Positions 19,293 to 27,630 are shown, counted from the first letter of the stretch. The stretch: 53,179 nucleotides of DNA from JBDREC01 sp043820105 [NCBI: Pseudomonadota bacterium] (GCA_043820105.1 JBDREC010000075.1:1-53179), one strand, 5' to 3'. A program made the numbers and translations. The notes: generated from the letters alone by a model not told the origin.

Positions 19293-20723
19293 TTAAAAGT
19301 CATAAACAAACCACTTATCATTAGATCCTGTGGCATATCTTGCAATACCGATTTCATCTCTGCCATCACCATCAACATCACCCATTGCAACATCAGAAGT
19401 ATAAAAATCTTCTCCCCAGCCTGACATATCTTCAACCATACACTGGTCATAACTTACTTCTCCACCACCGCAGAAAAGTTCATTTCCATCTTTATCGTAA
19501 ACATTCCATCTGGAATATTTTTTATCTGAAAATTCGCCGTCTTCATCATTTCTGCCAACTACAAATTCGTCATTTCCATCACCATCAATATCACCAAAGG
19601 CAATATCTGTTGCATAAATTGTTCCACCCCAGGCAGAACCGGCTTTTGTTACGCTATCTGCTGACATATCATAAACAACAATTCTATCAGAACCATTTGT
19701 AGTTTCATTTAAAGAAACACCAACAACTCCTTTTCCTTCGAAATATCCAAGGTCAATGCCTGTTGGCCAAGTATTAGATTTTGGGGTTGTGCCTGAAATA
19801 ACAAGGTCTAAAGCGCCATCATTATATTCATAAACAAACCATTTATCATTGTCGCCATCCTGTTTCCTTGCAATAGCGATTTCGGCCATTCCGTCGCCAT
19901 CAATATCTTTTACAGCTAAGTCTGTAACATAAGAAGTTTCTCCCCAACTTGTTGCGCTATTAACCATGCAATCATTATAATCAGGAGCTCCGCCACCACA
20001 GAAAAGTGCATTTCCATCTTTATCATAAATATACCATCTGGCTTGTTCGCTTGATGAAAACTCATCTCCTGTATGTCTTCTTCCAACTATTATTTCGTCA
20101 TTACCATCACCATCTATATCACCAGCCACCAGAGCTGAAGCGTAAATACCTTCTCCCCAGCCTTCAGCCATTCCAAAAACTTTAGATCCATTTTCATCAT
20201 AAGCTTTTATTCTTTCTTGGCCATTTGTATAAATACTTCTTGCCATAACAGCCACTTTTTGACCATCAACCTCAGCAAATGCCATTCCTGTTACTACAAC
20301 ATCACCTGTTGAGCCAGCAGCGCCTGATTCAACCAAAGAAATATCTGAGCCGTCATATTCATAAGCATACCAACGGTCGCCACTTCTTTCAGAGCTTGCT
20401 ACTCCAATTTCCATTGAACCATTAGATGTAAATTGACCAAAGGTTATTACCCTTGTATAAAGGTCAGAAGCCCATTGACCATCTCCACCGCCAGATGCGA
20501 TTAAGTCTAAATCTCCGTCATAGCTTCCATCATAATCTTCACCATCATCATCTTCAGGATCATTGTCACCATCGCCATCGCCATCTCCGTCACCAGAATC
20601 ACCATCTCCGTCACCTTGAACGATTGGATCTTCTGAATTTTTTGTTTCTGAACATGACATAATTGATGTTGCCGCAAAGGCAAAAATTAGAAATAGAATA
20701 GATAATTTAATAAATTCCCTCAT
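19293..20723 (-). CDS. lipoprotein with (GD)n spacer and FG-GAP propeller
   Basis: 476 residues. Lipobox IMSC (Cys24), a short Gly-Asp spacer interrupted by S and N, an NDPEDDD acidic linker also seen in the protein at 24924, then FG-GAP repeats with calcium loops (GDIDGDGNDEI, KDIDGDGMAEI, GDIDGDGNDEF, GDVDGDGRDEI). Repeats alternate with an FCGGG motif. Paralogue of the protein at 12221. SD AAGGAGC. First gene of its unit. Confidence 0.85.
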   Translation of the reverse strand: MREFIKLSILFLIFAFAATSIMSCSETKNSEDPIVQGDGDGDSGDGDGDGDGDNDPEDDDGEDYDGSYDGDLDLIASGGGDGQWASDLYTRVITFGQFTSNGSMEIGVASSERSGDRWYAYEYDGSDISLVESGAAGSTGDVVVTGMAFAEVDGQKVAVMARSIYTNGQERIKAYDENGSKVFGMAEGWGEGIYASALVAGDIDGDGNDEIIVGRRHTGDEFSSSEQARWYIYDKDGNALFCGGGAPDYNDCMVNSATSWGETSYVTDLAVKDIDGDGMAEIAIARKQDGDNDKWFVYEYNDGALDLVISGTTPKSNTWPTGIDLGYFEGKGVVGVSLNETTNGSDRIVVYDMSADSVTKAGSAWGGTIYATDIAFGDIDGDGNDEFVVGRNDEDGEFSDKKYSRWNVYDKDGNELFCGGGEVSYDQCMVEDMSGWGEDFYTSDVAMGDVDGDGRDEIGIARYATGSNDKWFVYDF

Positions 20724-20741
20724 TATATGCTCCTTCTTTTG

Positions 20742-20769
20742 GCTTTAAGCTGTAAGCTATAAGCTTTAA
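20742..20769. repeat. heptamer array, four units of GCTTTAA/GCTGTAA type
   Basis: gctttaa, gctgtaa, gctataa, gctttaa between the lipoprotein start and its sigma-54 site. Confidence 0.8.
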
Positions 20770-20822
20770 GATTAAATATTTTACAATATTATAGAGTCTG
20801 TTAACCCTTCGACATAGAATAG

Positions 20823-20838
20823 AGCAATTATCGTGCCA
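20823..20838 (-). promoter_or_regulatory. sigma-54 promoter for the lipoproteins at 19293 and 18284
   Basis: Minus strand TGGCACGATAATTGCT: matches TGGCACG-N4-TTGCT, GG to GC ten bases. About 100 bp upstream of the ATG at 20723. The rest of the gap to hipB (20840-21000) shows nothing I can name. Confidence 0.85.
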
Positions 20839-21004
20839 TAGAGATGTTTTACCCATAACATGCTGGATTAATAAGACAATCAAAATAACACCTTTTCAAA
20901 AACCCCAGTAAAGAACAGAAGTATTCGAGCAAATTATAGGCATTTTGGGACATTTGATGGACAAAGTTTTCAAATTGTCATCCACCGGTACCCTAAAAAA
21001 TCAT

Positions 21005-21095
21005 TACACCCGTTGGGGTATAATACTAAAATTTTACCATTGACACTACACCCTTTATGGTATAATATTAATAATTATACACCTGATAAGGTATA
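21005..21095 (+). promoter_or_regulatory. hipBST promoter with three HipB-type operators
   Basis: Three copies of an 18-bp near-palindrome, TACACC-N6-GGTATA, at 21005-21022, 21047-21064 and 21078-21095. Half-sites are identical in all three; only the central six bases differ. The middle copy lies inside a promoter with -35 TTGACA (21040-21045) and -10 TATAAT (21061-21066; TAATAT at 21063 gives a 17-bp spacer). The third ends 5 bases before the hipB ATG. This is the arrangement expected for autorepression by HipB. Confidence 0.8.
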
Positions 21096-21100
21096 CTACT

Positions 21101-21307
21101 ATGGATTTTAAAATTTTTATAATAAAAAGGCGAAAAGAAGAGGGCTATTCTCAAGTTGAACTAGCTAAAATCGCAGGCGTTGGTTTGCGATTTTTAAGAG
21201 AATTGGAGCAAGGTAAAAAAACACTTCGAATTGATAAGGTTAATCAAGTTTTAAAACTTTTCGGAAAAAAGTTGGGGCCAGTTAATTTAATTGAGGATGA
21301 AAAATGA
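21101..21307 (+). CDS. hipB: HipB-like antitoxin/repressor of a HipBST system
   Basis: 68 residues, XRE-type helix-turn-helix (RRKEEGYSQVELAKIAGVGL ... LRELEQGKKTLRIDKVNQVL). DNA-binding component of the toxin-antitoxin module; its operators lie directly upstream. No strong SD: the third operator occupies that position. The stop overlaps the hipS start in ATGA. Confidence 0.9.
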   Translation: MDFKIFIIKRRKEEGYSQVELAKIAGVGLRFLRELEQGKKTLRIDKVNQVLKLFGKKLGPVNLIEDEK

Positions 21308-21633
21308 ATAAAAATAATTCAGCAAAAGTATATTATAATGACGTGTTAGCTGGAAAACTCAAAAAGGAAAATAATACTTATGTTTTTATTTATGATGTTT
21401 TGTACCTTAATAAAAATATTTCCGAAGCAATTAGCCTGAGCTTACCCTTGAAAGCCGAGGCATATAAAAGTGCAAAGCTATTTCCTTTTTTTACAGGATT
21501 AATTCCTGAAGGCTGGTTATTAAAGCTAAACTCTAAAACATTAAAAATTGATCCAGATAATCACTTCGATATGCTATTAGAAGTGGGAAAGGATTGTATT
21601 GGCGCAGTTAAAGTTATCAGGGAGGACAAATGA
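21304..21633 (+). CDS. hipS: HipS-like antitoxin (separate HipA N-terminal subdomain)
   Basis: 109 residues equivalent to the N-terminal subdomain 1 of full-length HipA (KVYYNDVLAGKL, LSLPLKAEAY, FFTGLIPEGWLL, CIGAVKVI). In the characterised E. coli O127 HipBST system this fragment is a separate protein that neutralises the kinase HipT. Four-base overlaps on both sides indicate tight translational coupling. Confidence 0.88.
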   Translation: MNKNNSAKVYYNDVLAGKLKKENNTYVFIYDVLYLNKNISEAISLSLPLKAEAYKSAKLFPFFTGLIPEGWLLKLNSKTLKIDPDNHFDMLLEVGKDCIGAVKVIREDK

Positions 21634-22568
21634 AAATCTGCCTAGCTTGTGAAAAAGAAATTACAGAAAAAACCAATTACAACTTTCATAAATCCTGTTT
21701 GAAAAAAACTTTTAATAGCTCTTATCTCCCTGAAATAACATTCGGCTATGCTGATTTAAATAAAGAGGCTTTAAATATTGTGGGTCTTATGTCTATTTCA
21801 GGGGCACAAATTAAACTCCCTGTTAAAATAATTAAAAAAGTGTTTACTGTTACTGCCTATGAAACTTCACATATTCTAAAACCCTCTCCATCTGAATATC
21901 CATATCTGGCTGAAAATGAAAACTTATGCATGAACATGTATGAAAAGTTTGATAGTCCAAGAGAAACAGCAATCCATTCTTTAATAGAATTAAAAGACGG
22001 TAAATATGCTTATATTGTAAAAAGATTTGATAGAGACTATGAGGGTAAAAACCAATTCAAAATACATGTGGAAGATTTTTGTCAGTTGCTTGAAAAAGAT
22101 GATAAATATATTGGTTCCATTGAACAAATTGGAAAATTTATTTTAGCGAATTCAGCCATTCCTCATATTGACACCCAAAAATTATTTTTAAGATGCATCT
22201 TTAATTTTTTGATAGGAAATGGTGATGCCCATCTTAAAAATTTTTCCCTGAGAAAACATCCAAGTTATGGTTATCGCCTGTCTCCAGTATATGATTTAGT
22301 ATGTTCAAAAATTTACTTAAAGAATGAAGATGATTCCGCTCTTTCCATAAATGGAAAGAAAAATAATCTTAACAAAAATGATTTCAAAAATCTGGCAACT
22401 TATCTGGAAATAGAAAACAGAAGGTATTTTGAACTAATGAATCGCGCTTCATATTTTTATGATAATGAATTACAACAACATCTTAATAATTCTTTTCTGC
22501 CTGAAAACATAAAAATAGAGTTTAAAAAAATTATTGATGACCGTTTTAACAGATTATTTTCATGTTAA
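21630..22568 (+). CDS. hipT: HipT-like serine/threonine kinase toxin
   Basis: 312 residues, the short HipA-like kinase. N-terminus has a Cys motif (CLAC ... FHKSC). The Gly-rich-loop region reads MSISGAQIKL with the Ser-Ile-Ser pair that is autophosphorylated in HipT. Catalytic loop GNGDAHLKNFSL and metal-binding PVYDLV follow. In the E. coli system HipT phosphorylates tryptophanyl-tRNA synthetase; the target here is not known. Third gene of hipB-hipS-hipT with ATGA overlaps. Confidence 0.9.
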   Translation: MKICLACEKEITEKTNYNFHKSCLKKTFNSSYLPEITFGYADLNKEALNIVGLMSISGAQIKLPVKIIKKVFTVTAYETSHILKPSPSEYPYLAENENLCMNMYEKFDSPRETAIHSLIELKDGKYAYIVKRFDRDYEGKNQFKIHVEDFCQLLEKDDKYIGSIEQIGKFILANSAIPHIDTQKLFLRCIFNFLIGNGDAHLKNFSLRKHPSYGYRLSPVYDLVCSKIYLKNEDDSALSINGKKNNLNKNDFKNLATYLEIENRRYFELMNRASYFYDNELQQHLNNSFLPENIKIEFKKIIDDRFNRLFSC

Positions 22569-22638
22569 AAAATGTTTAATATGCCTTATAAGATGGCACA
22601 GGAAGTGCGACCAATTAAAAGTCAACTTTAAATTAGTC

Positions 22639-22666
22639 TTGACTTTTTGCAAGTTTACTTTATAAT
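22639..22666 (+). promoter_or_regulatory. sigma-70 promoter giving a leaderless mRNA
   Basis: TTGACT (22639-22644), 16-bp spacer, TATAAT (22661-22666). The ATG of the ATPase begins 7 bases after the -10 element, exactly where transcription should start, and there is no SD, so the mRNA would be leaderless. Confidence 0.7.
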
Positions 22667-22672
22667 AGTCGT

Positions 22673-23794
22673 ATGAAAAGAAAACAAGAAGAAAGCATAA
22701 TCAAGGACTTAAAAGAAAAATATGTTTTTTTAGCTGGACCTCGTCAAGCTGGAAAAACTACCCTTGCCAGGCAACTTTTTGAAAAACTAAAATACCAGTA
22801 TCTCAGTTATGATTTAGCAGAAGATAGACAGATAATTATAAAAGGTAATTGGTCCAGGGAAAAAAACCTGATTATACTCGATGAATTTCATAAACATGTA
22901 GCGTGGAAAACTTTTTTAAAAGGCTATTATGATACAGAGGGAAATCACCCCTCTATATTGGTAACGGGTAGTGCAAAAATGAATGTTTTTCGAAAAGGAA
23001 ACGATTCAATGGTAGGTCGATATTTCTACCATAGATTATTACCTCTTTCTGTGGTTGAACTAAAAGACCAGCTTAATGCAAATGAAGCAGTTTCTAACCT
23101 CTTGCAATATGGCAATTTCCCTGAACCTTTTTTAAAGTCTTCCAAAGTGGCATTAAAACGTTGGCAACATCAATATTTAGAAAGAGTCGCCAGAGAAGAT
23201 GTTTCAGATCTATCTAATGTTAAGAATTTAACTAAGATTCAATTATTAATTGACTTATTAAGAGCAAGAGTAGGATCTACAATATCATATTCTTCATTAG
23301 CCCAGGACATTGAAGTCGCCCCACAAACTGTAAAAGAATGGATTAACCTCTTAGAGCAACTATACATTGTCTTTAGAGTCACTCCATATCATCACAACAT
23401 AGCTCGCTCAATTCTAAAAGAGCCAAAGGTATATTTTTTTGACTGCACAATGGCTTTTGATGAAAAAGCACATTTAGAAAATCTTGTAGCTATTTCTTTA
23501 TTAAAGCATTTATGGTTTCAGGAAGACACAATGGGTATTAATGGAAGCCTGTATTTCATGCGAACCAAAGATGGCAAGGAAATTGACTTCCTAACTGTTC
23601 AAGATAATAAAACTATACATGCCATTGAAGTTAAAAGATCAGATGAAAAGCTACATCCAGGATTTAAGTACTTTTCAAAATTTATAAATCCTGCGAAAAA
23701 GTATCAATTGCTGCTAAATCTTAGACAAACCCAAACAATTGACGATGTACAAATAAAGTCTGTTGCTGATTATTTGAGTAAATTGAGTATTTAA
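22673..23794 (+). CDS. AAA ATPase with C-terminal DUF4143 domain (copy 2)
   Basis: 373 residues, paralogue of the protein at 11042. Walker A GPRQAGKTT near residue 20, Walker B LIILDEFHK, sensor SILVTGSAKMN, DUF4143 region with GKEIDFLTV and IHAIEVKRSD, a nuclease-like Glu-x-Lys pattern typical of the family. Follows the HipBST operon by about 100 bp but has its own promoter. Function of these ATPases is unknown; they are often found near toxin-antitoxin and repeat-rich loci. Confidence 0.88.
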   Translation: MKRKQEESIIKDLKEKYVFLAGPRQAGKTTLARQLFEKLKYQYLSYDLAEDRQIIIKGNWSREKNLIILDEFHKHVAWKTFLKGYYDTEGNHPSILVTGSAKMNVFRKGNDSMVGRYFYHRLLPLSVVELKDQLNANEAVSNLLQYGNFPEPFLKSSKVALKRWQHQYLERVAREDVSDLSNVKNLTKIQLLIDLLRARVGSTISYSSLAQDIEVAPQTVKEWINLLEQLYIVFRVTPYHHNIARSILKEPKVYFFDCTMAFDEKAHLENLVAISLLKHLWFQEDTMGINGSLYFMRTKDGKEIDFLTVQDNKTIHAIEVKRSDEKLHPGFKYFSKFINPAKKYQLLLNLRQTQTIDDVQIKSVADYLSKLSI

Positions 23795-23955
23795 AGGATA
23801 GCAAATTATCACTAAGACAAATTGCAGGCATACTAGAAACAAGCCCAAATCAAATTTATGAAATTTTATCAATGGAAAAAAGAAATAGACATTTAGTACA
23901 GCTTTTGAAATTGCTCTCACTTCTTGGATTAAAAATGGAAATAAAGGCTTCTTAA
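23782..23955 (+). pseudogene. remnant of an XRE-type helix-turn-helix gene
   Basis: Open frame without a start codon, overlapping the end of the ATPase in another frame. It translates to LKDSKLSLRQIAGILETSPN ... YEILSMEKRNRHL followed by LLKLLSLLGLKMEIKAS, the shape of a HigA-like or XRE antitoxin C-terminal half. The frame opens right after a TAA at 23779, with no RBS, so it reads as a 5'-deleted gene. Confidence 0.6.
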
Positions 23956-24043
23956 TTGTTTTCAAAATCAGGTCAATCCTATAAACTGCACTGGTCAGCA
24001 TATCTCCCAACAAGTTAATAAAATAGTCAAAATATAGAGGAAC

Positions 24044-24064
24044 AGCTTAAGCTATAAGCTAGTA
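24044..24064. repeat. short heptamer array (GCTATAA type)
   Basis: agcttaa, gctataa, gctagta; a weak three-unit relative of the arrays at 13911 and 20742. The gap 23956-24082 holds nothing else I recognise. Confidence 0.45.
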
Positions 24065-24082
24065 AAAATGAGATTAAGACAA

Positions 24083-24235
24083 TTAGCTCATTTTGCTGAG
24101 CATTTTAACGATTTGAAGTAGTTGATCTTTAAAGTAGAAATATTCTTGATCTGATAAAAGATTAAATGCTTCTAGAAGATCAAAGATTGCTGAAGCCTCT
24201 GAAGCTGATGCTTTAGCAATATCAAAAAAGATGCC
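24083..24235 (-). pseudogene. truncated four-helix-bundle (23S IVS-like) gene, C-terminal half
   Basis: Minus-strand translation gives FFDIAKASASEASAIFDLLE ... FKDQLLQIVKMLSKMS and a stop at 24083. This matches the second half of the four-helix-bundle/23S rRNA intervening-sequence protein family (pattern FYDIALGSxxEC..ILDLL ... IVxMLxxLI). The 5' half is missing: the reading breaks at about 24235, exactly where the plus-strand homologue begins. Confidence 0.65.
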
Positions 24236-24488
24236 ACGTGGGTATGCTTATCTCGTTGATCATTTGAAAAGAGCAGCAGTTTCTTCAATCTTAAATCTAG
24301 CTGAAGGTAATGGAAAAACAAGCCTAAAGGATAGAAAAAGGTTCTTCGAAATCTCTCTTGGATCTATAGCTGAAGTTTGTGCTTGTCTTGACTGTCTAAA
24401 TTCTTTTGATCTTTTGTCTAATTCTAAATTCTTAAATCTTAAGTCCAGATTCAATTCTATTTATTCAATGATCTTCAAACTAAAATAA
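24231..24488 (+). pseudogene. four-helix-bundle (23S IVS-like) protein, N-terminally truncated
   Basis: 85 residues with the family core LKRAAVSSILNLAEGNG and RKRFFEISLGSIAEVCACLD. Family members are usually about 115-125 residues and begin with a further helix of about 30 residues, absent here. The ATG has no SD. Placed head to head with a C-terminal fragment of a different copy, so it may no longer be expressed. Confidence 0.65.
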
Positions 24489-24692
24489 TAAATTTATAAA
24501 ATTAATTATTTATTCTAAAAAGCATAATTTTTGCTTACCATTCCAGTTTTTACGCGTATAATTGACTTATGATGTATTTTCCAAAGGTTGTTCCTGATTA
24601 TTCGAACCTTAGGCCTAAATAAAATTTAACTCTATAAAAAAGCTAACATTTAATTTTTACAATGGTGAGATTTTATAAAACAAAGTTAATCA

Positions 24693-24860
24693 TCAGAAAA
24701 CATTTAAAACCTCATCACAGGCATCCCCAAGCGCATCTTTGTCTGTATCAATCTGATCAGGGTTGTAAACAGTAACACAATTATCATCATAATCCAAAAT
24801 CCCATCATTATCAATGTCAGCATCTAAAAAAGGACCGCATCTATGAGAAAGCTTATTCAC
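24693..24860 (-). CDS. 55-residue TSP3-repeat peptide, possible gene fragment
   Basis: GTG start with a strong SD (AAGGAGGAC). The product lacks a signal peptide and contains one complete TSP3 unit: [16 protein letters not shown] ... [13 protein letters not shown]. It lies after the lipoprotein at 24924 on the same strand. It could be a short calcium-binding protein or, more likely, the leftover of a lipoprotein gene. The rest of 24489-24692 shows no gene. Confidence 0.4.
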   Translation of the reverse strand: MNKLSHRCGPFLDADIDNDGILDYDDNCVTVYNPDQIDTDKDALGDACDEVLNVF

Positions 24861-24891
24861 ATGTCCTCCTTCAATAAACTCTTCTTTCCAC

Positions 24892-24919
24892 GCCGTACGC
24901 TGTACGCTGTACTCTGTGC
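24892..24919. repeat. heptamer array, four units of GCTGTAC type
   Basis: gccgtac, gctgtac, gctgtac, tctgtgc directly after the stop of the lipoprotein at 24924. Same unit as at 19261, also abutting a lipoprotein stop. Confidence 0.8.
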
Positions 24920-24923
24920 GCCC

Positions 24924-25670
24924 TTAACAATCATCAATATCACGATGATATTTCTCCCCAGTTGATGATCCCCATCCAGAGGAATCAATTTGCCCATCAT
25001 CCAAATTAAAACCCTGGACTCTGATTTCCATTAGCTGATCATAGTCACCGTCTTGGTCTGCATCCATTTGACCATCATCCATGTGAATCCAGGTGTATTC
25101 ACCGTGTTCAATAAAATAATAATAATCACCCTTTTCGTAACCTGCATTCAAGCCCTTTTGAGAAATCTCCTCATCACCATATTGTTCATAGTATTTATTC
25201 CACTCATTGGCATCTTTGGCATTTATTTTATAATAGCGATATTCACTTTTGCTATTATTATTTTCATATAATGGTCTTCTAACTTCAATCACATAGTATT
25301 CATATTCAAGATTTGGAATACGAATTCGCATAGCATTTCCATCTCTAACAGTGAGGTCAGAAAAGTCACCATGACCATCGGAAAGGTAGGTTCCCCAATC
25401 TAAAAAATGATCATAAGAATCATAAGGTGACCAACAAACACCGTAAACTTTCGGTGTTGAAGGTTCAGATTCATCATCAGCTGTTGGATCATCGTCTTCA
25501 GGATTATGATCGCCGTCGCCATCACCGTCACCGTCGCCGTCGCCGTCGCCATCGCCATCACCTTCGACTTGTGGGTTTTCCGAATCCCTTGTGTCACCAC
25601 AAGAAATCACCAATGTACTTACCATAAAAATAAGTGCGATTAAAAATAGGATTTTAATTAAAGTTTTCAT
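24924..25670 (-). CDS. lipoprotein with (GD)n spacer and Cys-closed FN3-like domain
   Basis: 248 residues from the ATG at 25670, chosen because GGGAG lies just upstream and the signal peptide (MKTLIKILFLIALIF) then starts at residue 1; an upstream in-frame ATG at 25700 would add ten residues before it. Lipobox VISC (Cys24), about nine Gly-Asp pairs, HNPEDDD linker, then the shared domain from YGVCWSPYDSYDH to the terminal RDIDDC, with MRIRIPNLEYEYYVIEVRR, YRYYKINAK and MEIRVQGFNLDD. Closest to the C-terminal part of the protein at 25723, from which it is 52 bp away. Confidence 0.83.
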   Translation of the reverse strand: MKTLIKILFLIALIFMVSTLVISCGDTRDSENPQVEGDGDGDGDGDGDGDGDGDHNPEDDDPTADDESEPSTPKVYGVCWSPYDSYDHFLDWGTYLSDGHGDFSDLTVRDGNAMRIRIPNLEYEYYVIEVRRPLYENNNSKSEYRYYKINAKDANEWNKYYEQYGDEEISQKGLNAGYEKGDYYYFIEHGEYTWIHMDDGQMDADQDGDYDQLMEIRVQGFNLDDGQIDSSGWGSSTGEKYHRDIDDC

Positions 25671-25722
25671 TTTTATCTCCCAAGATTTAAAATAATACAA
25701 TATTATATTTAGGTTTTAATTT

Positions 25723-27084
25723 TTAAAGTTCATGATACCATTGAATATCGCTATGAAACAACTCGCCACTTGATTGTCCCCAAGAACTCTTTGTACCATC
25801 AGAGTTTAATCCCATGACTTTAATTTCAAATTTATCATCAGTATTATAGTCATCATCATCAGCATCCAACATCTTATTATCAATGAATATATATGTACTT
25901 GAATCATCATGTGTTATATAATAAAAATAGTCTCCCTGACTAAAATTTTGGCCATTCATGCTTTTCTCACTAATATCATTAGAGGCAAATTTAAATTCCA
26001 AGTTTTCCCAATCATCATCACTGGTCCCATTTAAATTTCCATTAATCTTGTAATAGACATATTGATTTGAATCGCCAGCTAAATTCATTCTATCAACTTC
26101 AATAATATAATAATCATATTCCAACCTATCAACCTCGATCCGCATAGCATTACCAAAAGGTAGGTTTGCAAAATCATACACTATATCACTTATTTCACCA
26201 TGTCCTTCTGATACCCAATCATAATGAATGCCAGTAATATCAAGATAAATATATGCCTCTCCTAAATCCCAATAAGAATCTTTATTTGACCAGCATAAAG
26301 AGTCTGGGGAAATGTCCGGTGCAACCAAATCATCATCTCCATCTCCATCTCCATCTCCATCACCATCTCCACCATTATCATTATCACATGCATCGCCGAT
26401 TCCATCACCATCAGAATCGACTTGATACATCCCCATGATAACATTTGAAACAGAGGGGCAATTATCATCACAATCGCCAAACCCATCACCGTCACTATCC
26501 GCATTACAATCAACATCACCGTCTCCATCACCGTCTCCATCTCCATCTCCATCACCATCTCCACCATTATCATTATCACATGAATCGCCAATTCCATCAC
26601 CATCAGAATCATATTGAGTTGAATTTATCACATCAACACAGTTATCATAACAATCCATAATAGTATCTCCGTCTGTATCAATTTCACAGCTTGGATCAGT
26701 AGCACTCGTTGCATCTGTTCCATCACAATCCTGATCAATCCCATCATCCATTACATCCGTTGCTCCAATATAAATAGTAGGTTCAGCATCATCACAGTCA
26801 CCTTCGTCTTCAGTAAATCCATCACCATCATCATCTGCTGAAGGATCTCCTTCATCACCGTCACCCGGAGTCTCACAAAGATCACCAATCCCATTGCCAT
26901 CACTATCTAATTGGCTTGGATTGACAATTAAAGGACAGTTATCAACATCATCTGTCCAGGTGTCACCATCTGAATCCATCTTAGCTGGATCAACAGTGAT
27001 ATCTCCGCCAGAACATGATATAAGTGATGTAATGATAAAAATAAGAACAGTTAATAAAGAAATGCTTTGAATCATACGTTTCAT
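25723..27084 (-). CDS. lipoprotein with TSP3 repeats, two (GD)n spacers and FN3-like domain
   Basis: 453 residues from the ATG at 27084 (SD AAGGGGG; an upstream ATG at 27168 would run through a heptamer array). Lipobox LISC (Cys24). Several TSP3 repeats (DSDGDTWTDDVDNC, DTDGDTIMDCYDNC, DSDGDGFGDCDDNC), a MopE-like DCDDAEPTIYIGATD ... IDQDCDG motif, two separate (GD)n runs each following a DNDNGG sequence, then the shared domain (LCWSNKDSYW, MRIEVDRLEYDYYIIEVDR, YVYYKING, FEIKVMGLNSDG). It ends HSDIQWYHEL, so the closing Cys of its paralogues is missing. Confidence 0.85.
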   Translation of the reverse strand: MKRMIQSISLLTVLIFIITSLISCSGGDITVDPAKMDSDGDTWTDDVDNCPLIVNPSQLDSDGNGIGDLCETPGDGDEGDPSADDDGDGFTEDEGDCDDAEPTIYIGATDVMDDGIDQDCDGTDATSATDPSCEIDTDGDTIMDCYDNCVDVINSTQYDSDGDGIGDSCDNDNGGDGDGDGDGDGDGDGDVDCNADSDGDGFGDCDDNCPSVSNVIMGMYQVDSDGDGIGDACDNDNGGDGDGDGDGDGDDDLVAPDISPDSLCWSNKDSYWDLGEAYIYLDITGIHYDWVSEGHGEISDIVYDFANLPFGNAMRIEVDRLEYDYYIIEVDRMNLAGDSNQYVYYKINGNLNGTSDDDWENLEFKFASNDISEKSMNGQNFSQGDYFYYITHDDSSTYIFIDNKMLDADDDDYNTDDKFEIKVMGLNSDGTKSSWGQSSGELFHSDIQWYHEL

Positions 27085-27102
27085 AGTGCCCCCTTGGTTT
27101 GA

Positions 27103-27130
27103 GTCGTAAGTCGTAAGTGGTAAGTTGTAA
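27103..27130. repeat. heptamer array, four units of GTCGTAA/GTGGTAA type
   Basis: gtcgtaa, gtcgtaa, gtggtaa, gttgtaa, between lipoprotein start and sigma-54 site. Confidence 0.8.
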
Positions 27131-27242
27131 GTAAGGCTCACCACAAACAAAAAAAAGGCTTCCAGCATTAAAGCAAAAAAATCTTGCCTAATACTAAAAA
27201 CCCCTCATTACTTATAAAAATAAGTATTCTGAAGATCTTTAG

Positions 27243-27258
27243 TGCAAACTTGGTGCCA
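27243..27258 (-). promoter_or_regulatory. sigma-54 promoter for the lipoproteins at 25723 and 24924
   Basis: Minus strand TGGCACCAAGTTTGCA: TGGCAC, ten bases GG to GC, TTGCA. About 160 bp upstream of the ATG at 27084. Confidence 0.8.
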
Positions 27259-27465
27259 GAAAAGGGGTGCGATGATAACTTGTTGTATTTGCAATATGTT
27301 TTTGAGATTTGTGATCTGTGTCATGTTTTAAAGCTGGGCAAAAACAAAGCAATATTAAAGGGCTCTTTTTTATTTTTGTGCAATGGCAAGGCCATGGGGT
27401 TCCTTTAGTCTATGCTTGGTATTTTTTTATGAGTGATTTTTGGTTAATTGGATGTTTTTCGGGAA

Positions 27466-27630
27466 CCACAGGGGCACAGGGACACAGAGGGAGGAAAAAA
27501 ATGGATTTAAAGGGGAACTTTAAATTCATTTTTTGGGTGTTTTAAAGTTAGGTATAAACTCCTAAAAAAGAATTTTAAATTCAATTTAAAATACTTTTTT
27601 TCTTCCCCCTGTGTCTCTGTGCCCCTGTGG
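27466..27630. repeat. 165-bp imperfect palindrome (foldback or MITE-like)
   Basis: The outer arms begin CCACAGGGGCACAG on the plus strand (27466) and on the minus strand (27630) and match at about 35 of the first 38 positions, continuing through GGAAAAAAA. The inner part is also roughly self-complementary (TTAAATTC and TTTTTTGGG stretches). The arms are themselves octamer repeats (ccacaggg, gcacaggg, acacagag). No open frame inside. The rest of 27259-27760 contains no gene I can support. Confidence 0.75.

Noticed and set aside
22594-22609. TGGCACAGGAAGTGCG as a sigma-54 promoter for the ATPase at 22673
   Set aside because: Spacing is right but the -12 half is GTGCG, and a much better sigma-70 promoter lies directly before the gene.
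27184-27545. Two overlapping plus-strand frames of about 75 residues
   Set aside because: No RBS and no recognisable sequence; they cross the sigma-54 site or the palindrome and read as chance frames.
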